DNA of 64,000 nt from Pachypanchax playfairii (taxonomy: Eukaryota; Chordata; Actinopteri; Cyprinodontiformes; Aplocheilidae), in the NCBI GenBank assembly GCA_006937955.1, contig SSNP01000045.1, forward strand, positions 314,833 to 378,832, written 5' to 3'. Of this stretch, positions 38,990 through 49,411 are shown piece after piece. How positions within the stretch are numbered: the first letter of the stretch is position 1; every line of letters begins with the position of its first letter. The notes beneath the pieces were generated by a model, which was given only the letters and a program-made list of their open reading frames with translations, was not told the origin of the DNA and did no database searches. A program made the position numbers and the translations under genes.

Positions 38990-39808
38990 ATGTACCTAAG
39001 AATGAGTTCATGTGGCAATTTTTGGTAAAAATGCAACAAATCAGACACTAAGATATTGAGGAGGCAGTTATGTGCTTGTTGCTTATCTTTGGTGAAGAAA
39101 GGGAGAGGCCTTCAACCATATAGGAACACAGTTCCCACAGTTAAACATGGTGGTGGGAGCATCATGCTGTGGGGCTGTTTTTCAGGCACAGGGAGGCTTG
39201 TTCAGGTGGTATCATGAAAAAAGAAAATTACGTTGACATTTTGATGGAGAATATGCAGAAATATGCTCATAGTCTAGACTTGGGTCGTCACTGGGTCTTC
39301 CAACAAGACATTGACCCAAAAGATACATCAAAATTACTCCAGCAATTCCTCAAGGATACCAAAACCAAGATCCTGGAGTGACCCACGCAGAGTCCAGACC
39401 TCAACTCTATTGAGAATCTGTGGTAAATGCTCAAAGTGAATGTCCAAAACCCTGCAATTTAAACTAATTAGAACAATTTCCAATGGAAGATCAGGCCTAA
39501 ATCCCTCAGGAGATCTGTGCCAACTTATTAAAGAACTACTCTCAGTGATTGTTGTCAGTTGTGGCTAAAACAGGGTTCACTATTGACTATTAAAGTCAGG
39601 GGGCTAATAATTGTGGATGTCTCATTTTTGCCCTTTGTTTCAACTCAGTGTATCAATAAAATATCCAAATTAAACTTAGTGGACATATGTTTTGTAGTGT
39701 ATTTAATTCTAAAATAACAAACACTTGTTGTTAATGGTCATTTTCATTTAGAAATCCATGTGTTGTCTAATTTCATGAGGCAGGCTAATAATTTTGGCCT
39801 CAACTGTA
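38990..39808 (+). pseudogene. Tc1-like transposon relic, 5'-truncated, transposase frameshifted
   Basis: From 39092 the frame reads VPTVKHGGGSIMLWGCFSG, the hallmark of Tc1 transposases, then stops at TGA near 39215. The next frame continues HWVFQQDIDPKDTSK, where the second catalytic Asp sits, then after another stop PTQSPDLNSIENLW, which holds the third acidic residue. A final TAA follows directly. The first third of the protein and the left inverted repeat are missing. The right end reads GGCTAATAATTTTGGCCTC and AACTGTA, a usual Tc1 end in fish, stopping at 39808. The copy cannot make transposase. The left limit is approximate. Confidence 0.9.
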
Positions 39809-39844
39809 ACTGACCAGATCAAAAACCCAGAAGTTTAACTGACT

Positions 39845-40265
39845 TTATCTCATGACTGCTGTGTGTTTAGCAGGAGAACGCAGGAGTAACACTCCAAACA
39901 CAAACATAAAATAACAATAAGGAATAAGGAACAAAAGAAGCGCTGACGGGGCAGCAAACTTACAGACAGATGACCAGGAGATCCGAATGGAACGGAGAGG
40001 GAAATAATCACACACGTAACGGTAATCCACGCACAAAAACTAAACTAAAGCATCGATTTAAACAGACAGAAGTAAAGTCATCAGCTAACATGATACACCT
40101 GGGAGGGAAAAACAAAGCTACTGAAGACACACAAGGGAAACAGGAAGTACATAAGATACCAAAATAAAACAGGAAACAGAGATAAGATGCAACAATGAAC
40201 TGGAGTGCAGGAGCACTGGGGAAGCAGTGAAATAAAGAAACCCCCAAAACCTCAGAGTCCCAACA
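39845..40265. repeat. Probable dispersed fish repeat, A-rich
   Basis: The phrasing CACCTGGGAGGGAAAAAC, ACACACAAGGGAAACAGGAA, ACCAAAATAAAACAGGAAAC and TGAAATAAAGAAACCC resembles an abundant teleost repeat family ending in strings of 'aaacaggaa'. I recall the style but not the name. It abuts the right end of the Tc1 relic. Confidence 0.4.
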
Positions 40266-40329
40266 CTTTACACTGTAATCATATTAAAAAGTTTTTCTTT
40301 CATTCTTTGGAGCAGTGTATCTGAATGTG

Positions 40330-40900
40330 TTAAAGAGGCCTTTCCATTAAAAACGTTTTTTCTGAGGTTTCTGTTAAATATTTTAGCTCCACAGGTGTTC
40401 TTACCTTCATAGTGGGTGTGAAAACAGGTCAACAACTTCTCTTTCAGTATTTATCTCTCAAACTACGCAGGTGGTGATAACACCCGAGTTCGAACGCCCT
40501 GTACTTGTTTCGTCACAACTCCTGTGCTCGTTTGTATTCGGCAGCTCCCGCAGTTGAAACCACAAATAGCATGCTGCTGGCTAAAAGCTGTAACATAAGA
40601 CATAGCAAACAGGAAGACATGACATCTGACGTTGCCATGCGCAGACGGGCAGGAAACGGTATACCTTGCTCTCATAGGCTAATTTGTTAGCCAATCAGAG
40701 TCCAGCAAATTCGAATAATGAATATGAACGAGCTGCTGCCCGATGGAACGCGCTGGAACCAGACGAATTTTGACGCAAAGATTGAAAGGTCTGTTAATAG
40801 GTATTTCATGATGTTTTTTAGATATAAAATGTTTCATATTACTGGTTAATAATGGAAATAACCACAAAGTCCTGAAATTTGTATGAAATTACCTCTTTAA
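40330..40900. mobile_element. Putative MITE with TTAAAGAGG inverted ends and a CpG-rich core
   Basis: TTAAAGAGG at the left is the exact reverse complement of CCTCTTTAA at the right (40892-40900). The core at about 40465-40790 is richer in CpG than its surroundings. The element's size (about 570 bp) and end type match families A and B. The inverted repeat is only 9 bp long, so the boundaries are tentative. No coding capacity is seen. Confidence 0.45.
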
Positions 40901-43291
40901 AGTTCTTAAAACTAAGAGAATTTCTATTTAACCGAGCTGTTAACTGACTTTCTATTACTATTAGAATTTAAATACACACAGTGGAGTGAGTTTCAAACAA
41001 TTTTTGTGCAATTTTATAAATACATTTGATGTGGATGGAATATTAAACCTCCTCATTAATCTACAACTAAAAACTAAAAACATCTGTGACTTTTACACTG
41101 ATAGGATGTGGAAGAGTTCTGCATCTGGTCAAAAATGGATGAAAATATTTGTGAACATGCATAACATGTGAAAGCAGATATCAAAGACATCACACTGACT
41201 GTTCATCACTGTTTCACTTGCATTAAACTTTAAAGATCCTTTCGCCCCTCCATCCACCCAGACCTCCTCCTTTACTCTGATGCAGTTCATCAAGAAGGTG
41301 CATCAAATTAACATAAATTTAAATGAAAGAAGCTAGACTATAAATGTTGAAGATGGTTATCAAAACACTGCTGGGATATACAAAGATTAGAAATGAGATA
41401 TTACAAACACATTCTACACCATCAACAAAGAGAAGCAGACAGAAAGGAATCCTCAGAGAAGGCCAGAGCCTTGTTGTTTTGGTTGAAAAATAGTTCAACA
41501 AACTAAAACATCAAACTTCGCCTCATCTAAAAATCGGGTCAGCTGTTATATCTTTGATATGGAGATGATTTACTCTGTTTTGCTAAAAACAGAATTAAAG
41601 CAAACAAGAGGGAATTAAATTACCTTCGACTCACAGCGGAACACAAATTAATGCCCACATGATTATTTTAAATATAGATAAATGTGTGTGTGTGAAGTTT
41701 TTATAAGGAAGAAAACCAGGGTTGGATGAATATGTTTCCTTTATTCTTTATGGTTGCATTTCCTTTACAAATGAGGAAATTCAGACACCTTCTGGACAGA
41801 GGAGATAATGTATTGGACATTGCTTCTTAAGACAAATGAAAGATAATTTCTATTCACACATCAAAGATTTGTACTCTCTGTGGTTTTCTCATAGAAAATG
41901 CTGATTTAGAAAGTAGCATTGCAGTAGACTTTATGCATTCAGACATTCTCCTCCCCTCCAGACTCAAAGTTATTTTAGATAAATATGAACAATCAGCCTT
42001 GCCTCTTTCTTGCCCTTCAGCTCAGGTAATTTATTCTAAATCTGTTTATTTCACAAAAGTTAGAGAGGGAATCAGGACCTGAGATATGATGAGAGTTTAT
42101 TGAGTCGAGATATTTATGATCAACAAAACAAAGCTTCACAGATTCAAGCAGCGCAGTTGCAAGATCACCAAATATTTTAATGTTTAATTAAAAATAAGTC
42201 AGAAACACTCAGTTCTCTAACAGGCAAAGAAAAACAGAATGTTTTTTTCCATCTGGACATGAGAATACCAAAGCTAACTCTTTTGGGAAATAAACCAGGA
42301 TGTTTACTTTCAGAAATTCCAGCTGCAGGAGGTCAGCGTCTGGTTGTTGCATATTATGATTTGAACATTTTAGAATCACTGAGTGAATAAAATTCCACAA
42401 ATCCTGCTTTGATGCGCCTCTAAATCAAGAGTAAATAAAAACTCATTACTCCATCTCTGACCACATAAAGTTTCTCATTCTAAAATGGCCTTTTCTGTTT
42501 GTATTAGAACTGGATGCACATTTCCACCAAAACTGTATCCGTATTACATTCCAGCTTCAAGTGCTGGAAGCTGCTGAGGCAGTAAGTTTTCATCAAAATA
42601 ACTGGTTAAAATGTTAAAAAGCTGCATTTCTTAATGAGTCAAAGGATACAGACAAATAATGGCCCGTCCCCTCATAATAAAAAAGCAGGAAACTAAAAGC
42701 CTGTTTGGACACAAAGTTTAGTTTACAAAACCTTTGCTGACTTGGAGATCCACTCAATATGAAGATATCAATGACCTCATATTTATTAACAAAAACAAAG
42801 TCATTATTTTTTTGCACATGGCTAATTAAAATATATATATATATGGTTAAATTAATGCTTAATGCTTAATTAAAGGTTTGGCAGTATTTTACATATAAAA
42901 CCTTATTAAATCAAAAATTATAGAAATTACAACCATTTCTGTTTGTGATAATTTGTAGAAGCTGCTCAGTAGGAACTTTCAATTGATTTCATGTATTACA
43001 TGTTTAAAAAGATCCTTTTCAGATGTGCAAAATAGTCAAACTGAAATTGAATAATCCAGACCCAATTTCAATAATCAGATTTAGTTCAGGTTTATTTCTG
43101 AGAGCTATTTTAAATCTTGTAATTGCTACTATTCATTTTTTTCCCCTCAATGCGTTTGTGTTTTTTATGTGTACAACATGGCTACTCCCTCCTGCTCCTA
43201 CACAGCTGGAAGCTAATGTTTGTGCTCGCTATTATTTCAACAGATCTGCAGACCCTGGACCTGAAATATCAAAGTGTTTTATTCCAGATTG
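40901..43291. other. Gene-free stretch
   Basis: No gene is seen. A short TA run occurs at about 42831-42844. Otherwise plain AT-rich sequence. Confidence 0.4.
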
Positions 43292-43342
43292 CCCCCCCCC
43301 CCCCCCCCCCCCCNNNNNNNNNNCCCCCCCCCCCCCCCCCCC
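43292..43342. other. Poly-C tract containing a 10-N assembly gap
   Basis: Twenty-two C residues, ten N (43314-43323) and nineteen C residues follow each other. The true length and sequence here are unknown. Proline-rich frames crossing it are artefacts. Confidence 0.97.
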
Positions 43343-45917
43343 ACGGTGATGCTTTTTGCTGTTCTACCATTTTTTTACTCCTTGGTGTTTCACTGTTCTA
43401 GTAGTCTCTGTACAACAGATCCCTCCGCATGTGCCAACAAATCCGCTCAGGTTTCAGTCATTTACATGGCGATCTGTGTGTTCAACATCACCGACCCCCT
43501 ATTCATCAGCCAAATGCTCACCGCTCACCAGGCCCCCACCCGCCAGCTCATTTTCCACCACACTTACAAGCCAATCTGTTCAGCCTCTGGGTTTCTCTCT
43601 ATTCGCTGCTCCCCACCTGTTCTTCCCTCCTCCAACCTGCAGCGCTCACCTGTTCTCCAACCTTTCCTCCATTCAGCACTCATGACATGTAACCTCACTT
43701 TTACCATTCCAACTATTTTTTTTTTTCTGCACCCACCGAATAATGTTTAAACTCAATCTGGAAAATCATCCAACAACATGATAATAAGCTGATAAGAGCT
43801 CTACAGCATCATAAAACACACCAACAGCAAATAAACCACCACATTCAAATAAAGAACATTTTCTCATATGATCTAGTTGGGTTAGAATTTAAATAACAAT
43901 TAAATATAAAATTTGAATGACTCTTCCTGTTCTTTTAGCTTCTCTTCTCCATTCTTTGTTCTTTAGTTTCCTGTCTGATCCTCGTCTTCCTCACTTTATG
44001 ACCTTCGTTTCTGATAAATCCCACTGATCCCAGCTGCTGGAAATGTTTATATTTGTGGTTCTCAGGGAAGTTGATGTGAGCTCTGGCAGCTGGCCATGAC
44101 CTCTTTTGTCTTTGTTTTTATGTTTTCATCTCAGGAGGAATTTTACTGTTGGCAATTTTGACAAGTTTTCAGTTTTAGACTGGACGATTTTTTTTTATCT
44201 TGTTTAGTTCTGTTCCGATTATTTATTTACTTACTTACTTATTTATTACCTGAAAAGCAAAAACTGCAATTCATCATCAACACTGACACAAATCATGAAG
44301 AACCATATAGACTTACCCCTTTATTTTTTAGTTCAAATGTAAAACTATATATTTTTACCATAAAAACAATCAGAAATGTCTCTTTTTTCTGAAATATGAA
44401 ATCATCAGATCTATAGAACAAACTAAAAAATAAAAAGTTTGGGCTTTTTTTAATATATTCTGTTTTATAAATAAAATTGGTCCTCTATGTAGAAATTATT
44501 ACTTTTCATAAATTCTTGGTTCCCAAACAAATTTAAGTTGTTTTGCACAAATATATTTACTTTCACTTAACGCTCCTGCTTTCCAAAAGTTTTTGGGAAA
44601 TGTTTATAAATTTCTTAGTATTTCACATATATACTTAGTAAAAGAGGTAATACCAATATCCTTCTGATGCTCTGAAAAACTTTTTAAACTTAACCCACTT
44701 TTGACAAATGTTCTTCTAATTTTCCCAAAAAATGTCTTTTTTTCCTAAATGATCCTCACATGCAGCTTCTGTTAACTTTGTTTACATCTATATCCTGAGA
44801 ACTCACAGATCTGATGTTCCAGGTCAGCAAGGGTCTGCCTGAGGGTCGCTGCCCACAGGGGAGACAAACTCAGTGAGCTCAGTGCTCCTGCCCTTTACTT
44901 CCTGTGTCAGTTCCTGCTAGTTCACAACAACAAAAACAAAGATTATTGAAAGATTTTGTGGTCTAAAGTCACTTCAGTGCTTCATCCCAAAACCCCTCGC
45001 TGACCTTTACTACTCTGCTCCTATATTGCCTTCAACAGCACTGAAAAGGCAGGACAGAATTTTCTAAAAGGTCCAACATCACCCCTCTAAACTTCAGCCT
45101 TTGTTGAGTTCAGAGCAATATTTTCTGTCAACACTTTTGTTCTTTTCTTGAAGATTAGCTCATGGCGTCCTCCGTGGGGAAACTCTGCTCTGAGAAGAGA
45201 ATTAAACAGCCTGCAGGAATCAGCAGAGGAACACACTGTATTATTAAACTTTATTCAACACAATAAGTAAAATCACACACACACATTCTGCACAGTCACT
45301 ATAATCTGCTTCCAGGCAGTTTGAGGAAAAGCCTGGAGAGACTTTCGGCTAGAGGCTCCAAACAAACTGAAGAACATCTCTCCAGGAAGTTTTAGGAGCA
45401 TTTACAGTCTAACTGTGACCCAGAAAGAGGTTATTATACCTTTTTTAAATCACTTATCTCTGTGCTTTTCTTTCCTGCAGATTTGCCTCTATTTCAAAAA
45501 GACCTTCTTTTCTAAAATGTATGAGTTTGTTTTTTTTAAGATGGTTTTTGGTTCAACTTAAAGATAATTTAGAATATATGGTTTTAATAAGATTTTTGAC
45601 ATTTGCTTCTTTGACCTCTCTAAGTAGAAGCATTGTATTTAAAAAAGAATCATTATTTCTGACAATACATTTTCATGAGGTCTTAAATTTAAAACAATGA
45701 ATAATAAAAGGAGATTCAAGTTTTTATGGCTTTTAAATGAAACAGCTCATCAAACGTGTTATACCGTCAGGTCTAGCTCCCGATCCAGCTCGTGGTTCTG
45801 GTTCTTACTGTTGAAGGTGCAGTCTCATCTTGAAAATTAGAAGATTATCCACAAATTTCTGAGCAGATATGATGATCAATACGCAATGGCTTGAAATTGC
45901 TGTGAGCTGCACAAGGG
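43343..45917. other. Gene-free stretch
   Basis: No gene is seen. The C-rich part at 43410-43740 reads open in several frames but shows no domain and may be a degraded repeat. A short TTAC/TTAT tandem lies near 44222-44247. Confidence 0.4.
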
Positions 45918-46000
45918 CAGGGCCGGTTCTGGGCATAGGCAGACTAGGCAATTGTCTAGGGCGCCCTCTGCTGGAGGGGGCGCCAAATTCTCCTTTTTGT
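45918..46000. mobile_element. Dispersed repeat with CAGGGCCGG end, copy 1
   Basis: CAGGGCCGGTTCTGGGCATA, then AGACTAGGCAATTGTCTAGG and GCGCCCTCTGCTGGAGGGG, matches a common fish repeat ('...ggcaattgcctagggcgcc...', from memory). It is probably a hAT-type non-autonomous element. The right end is not resolved. Confidence 0.55.
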
Positions 46001-46173
46001 TTTTTTATTGTTTTTTTTACTTTTATCTATTTTTTTGGACAAACTGTTGGACACACCATTCATCTCATGTAAAGAGCAAAATAAGTAATAATTAAATATC
46101 TATATCTATCTATCATCTCTACTGTTTATTTTAGTATAAATAAATATTTTTTGCAACGTGGCACCATGCAGCT

Positions 46174-46210
46174 CAGGGCCGGTCCTGCACAAGGGGCGTA
46201 CACCTTGTAG
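46174..46210. mobile_element. Dispersed repeat with CAGGGCCGG end, copy 2
   Basis: CAGGGCCGGTCCTGCACAAG repeats the start of the element at 45918 in the same orientation 256 bases downstream. Only the end is recognisable. Confidence 0.4.
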
Positions 46211-47518
46211 CAAAAATATTCGTAACATCGTTGTAGACTGACAGAAGGTTCCAACACACTGTAGGAGCCAGTGCCCGCCTCCATGAATGTTTATGGACCC
46301 TAGATGTTGTGGGAAACAGGAGATTTTTACTAATGATGCCTTCATAGGGGTCATTGTTGCTTTAATGGCTGAATGAGGTACATAATGGTGACAATTTCAT
46401 TATTTTTAAGCTGCGTTAGTTTTCTGATCAAAAATTGATTCTTCTTTAGAATCAGTCATGAACACACAGAGAAAAGATCTCAGACTGACCTTTTATTAAA
46501 ACATTTTTTATTTCTCTAAAAGCCCTCCAGGTCTTCCATGTCTGGGCTGAACTTGGATCAGTTGGTCGTCTCTTAGGGTCGTTTTCAGAATGTGATAATT
46601 GGCTGAAGCTCTGGCATTCGTTATTTTGTGCCGAGCTCCTTCATGGAGCCACACGGGGCCCTCAATGCTTTGAGGAGCTGCTTTGACTCCCTTTCATCTC
46701 ACTCAACCATAGACTTCTTTTGTTGGTCAAATGTCACAGATTCAAGGGCCTGGTTTTCTGTTTTCTCCAATTCTTCTTTTATTTCTCTAAGATCAGTTTT
46801 CTGTTTTATTTTGATGTTAAATCTTTATGATCTGAGTTTGATCAGCCACTCAGCATGTAACCAGATTGAAATTTTAAGAGTGTGAACAACACTGGAAAAA
46901 ACAAGAACCAGCTGAAATGAACGTTGGTTTAATGAGATGACTTAAAAGCGTAAAGTCTGATTCAAACTTGTTTGCTGAAACAACCACAAAAGTTAACTAA
47001 TGTCTCTTTTTTCCTTTAGGCAACTCAGTTTCTATCACTTCTATCATCCTTTATCCTCGAACTAAAAATGTCCAAAATCAGAATATTCCATTATTTTCTG
47101 CATTTTGTCAAACATATATTTCAGTCTCTCTTAGATTTATTTTTATTGTTGCATTTATTGTTCAACTAGATATTTTGTTTTTACAAAGGTTTGTTTACTC
47201 TTCTTCTATTTATTTAATGTTCCTATCAATTTAATATGAAGAGATTTAAATGATCTATCTGAATAATTGTCATTCTAAATAGTTAAAAATGTGCAGATGT
47301 TTTCTCTTTTCAATACTACATATGGAACATTTCATCTTCAAGTCTAATTGTATCTATTTAAAAGTCTTTCATTCTTTTGCTGCTTCTGAAGATGTGTTTC
47401 TTTGAACTTTTCCTCTTTGTAACTGAAATTTTATTGCTGTATTTTCCTTTTGTCTTTTAAATTCTCTACTTGCCTTCATCCTTCACATCATGACCCCTGC
47501 CTGTTTTCTTCTCTGCAG
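46211..47518. other. Gene-free stretch
   Basis: No gene is seen up to the candidate splice acceptor at 47518. If the terminal exon call is right, this is intron sequence. Confidence 0.35.
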
Positions 47519-47612
47519 ACAGCCCGAAATTTCAAGTTCAAAGTCAAGGACAGGAAGCGATGGGGAGGACAAGATGAGCAGCGAAGCTTCAGGAGGGTTT
47601 GAACCTCCCTGA
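47519..47612 (+). CDS. Candidate last coding exon of an unidentified plus-strand gene
   Basis: A strong acceptor (pyrimidine tract ending TTCTTCTCTGCAG) precedes this exon. After one carried-over base the longest frame encodes 30 residues, QPEISSSKSRTGSDGEDKMS then SEASGGFEPP, and a TGA stop at 47610-47612. The serine-rich, charged composition fits a cytoplasmic C-terminus. The other two frames also stop soon after, so the frame is not certain. I do not recognise the protein, and no upstream exon was found with confidence. AATAAA occurs at 47853-47858 as a possible poly(A) signal. It may be an exon of a large gene extending left of the window, or chance. Confidence 0.3.
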
Positions 47613-47852
47613 GAGAAGAGGAGGAGGAAGAGGAAAAAGGCAGCCACACAGTGGGAAGCATATACACAGAAAAGATGCTGACATTTGGAAAGTCATTTGT
47701 TCAGTCTGTTTCCTGTAGTTTAAAGTGGACGCCTGTAAACATAGATGCTGCTGCAGATTAAAGTGTGTTCGGGCTGAAAGCTGCGATCACATCCTGAACT
47801 CTTCTGGTGCCAATTTGGACAAAAAATATAATCTTTTCTAAAACAGAGGCGG

Positions 47853-47858
47853 AATAAA
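47853..47858 (+). terminator. Possible poly(A) signal for the candidate terminal exon
   Basis: AATAAA lies 241 bases after the candidate stop codon at 47610-47612. It matters only if that exon is real, since AATAAA is frequent in this AT-rich DNA. Confidence 0.2.
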
Positions 47859-48864
47859 TTCTTTGGTTAATATTCTCTTGCACATTTTTGTACAACCAAG
47901 AAACTTATAAAGCTTCACTGAACTTGTTTAACCATCTCAGAGAAGAATCTCAGCTAAAAACCAACATTATCTGCACAGTCGTGTGAATGGCACGGACCTA
48001 CCAGAGGTCACTTTTCACGACGAGCCAGACTCAGGCAACAAAGTTGGTCTTCACTTTCTTGTGCATATTTACATCCAACAAATATTTCACCGTAATCTAA
48101 AAGCACTTCCTCAATTTCCAGAGTTTATTAATAAAATGAAGGAAAAAGCAGCATAATGCGCTACTGTTAAATTATCTGCACACTTATTGAAGCTTTATTA
48201 TTAAATTGAAAAGAAAGTTTTTCTTTAATGTACAGTAAAAAAAAAAAGCATTTTAAAACAAGTTGGTACAAGCCAGTGCCACGTTGTAACACCAGCATAA
48301 TTTTGTATCTTTGTGTTAGATGTTATCAAAATTTAATCAGCGATCCCTCATACTACATTTTTCCCAAAGCAATTCAGTCTCTTTATAATTACATTTCTTT
48401 ATTACACAGAGGAGTAAAAACTCTTGTTTGCAGAGAAAAAAAAAATATCTGAAAAGCCAAACATGTCTGAGAAAAAAAATGTACTTATAACGTATCACCT
48501 CCACTCTTGAGGTCAAGACTGCTGCAAAAAGAATAATCTGCTGCTCTTTTTTCATTATGTCTCTTCCTTCAGCTTCCGTCACAGACTCAGACTTCCACAG
48601 ACCTGAGCCGAATGCGGCTGGTTCAGCTCATAGCAACAGCATTTTGCTGAGAGTTTCACAGCAAAGAAAAAGAATCATCTTAGCACATCGTGCAACGGCT
48701 CTTCCAAATTTTATTGTTTTTGCTACTGTAAAGTTTTGACATCTGATCACAAGTGGAACATAAAAAAATGTTCTTTACCTGAGAGAGGAACTCGATTACT
48801 TTGCAGAAGAGGTCAGACATTGCTGAAGCAAATGTTTTCCAACAATTTCTATTTGTTATGATAT
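47859..48864. other. Gene-free stretch, possibly 3' untranslated sequence
   Basis: No gene is seen. If the exon at 47519-47612 is real, a long 3' untranslated region could extend here; other AATAAA motifs occur, for example near 48131. Confidence 0.35.
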
Positions 48865-49411
48865 TACAGAATGTAAGAATTTTACAGTGAAATAGTCACA
48901 CAACAGTCTAATGTCTCACCGATGTTGAAAATAAAGTCACATTGTAACAGATCTCGATCTCAGACGGCTGGGTGGTCGCTAGTTTCTGTCATTTTAAAAA
49001 AGCTGGTCTGGACCGGAATCATTATTTACACGTCCAGACTTCCTGGTTCCATAACGAATCACATGTGAGTCTGCAAGGCTGCCAAGTCTTCAACACAAGC
49101 AGCTGGAATTCCACAATGAGCAGCAGTAAAAAGTAAGAAACCACCGCATCCCTCCAACTGAGGAACCGAGCTGCACGTGATGTGGCATTCAAACACACTT
49201 AGGAAAACTCAACACTGAACAAACAGGCCTTCAAACATTCCCAAAAATGGAACAAATATAAAAGACCTAAACGAGGATCGACATCAGAACTGGCAACTCG
49301 ACAGAAAAATCAGGGAGGGGAGGGGGTGAGTGTCTGAGAACAGTTTTTTTTTTTTCAAAAAAATTTGACAACAAGGTCTAATCCTTACATACTGTCACTT
49401 AGTGATTTAGT
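48865..49411. mobile_element. Repeat family A, copy 1
   Basis: This is a direct-orientation copy of the element at 61575-62196. Matching blocks run from GTAAGAATTTTACA through ATGTTGAAAATAAAG, CCAGACTTCCTGGTTCCATA, ACAAGCAGCTG and ACATTCCCAAAAA to AATTTGACAACAA. The terminal TTTAAAGG is decayed at both ends. The middle differs from copy 2 by insertions and deletions. No coding capacity is seen. Confidence 0.75.

Noticed and set aside
40480..40510. GAGTTCGAAC as a tRNA T-arm
   Set aside because: No cloverleaf can be formed around it, and it lies in the core of the TTAAAGAGG-ended element.
43023..43750. Proline-rich frames of 92-158 codons across the poly-C region
   Set aside because: They run through ten N and homopolymer C. 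The flanking parts carry no domain.
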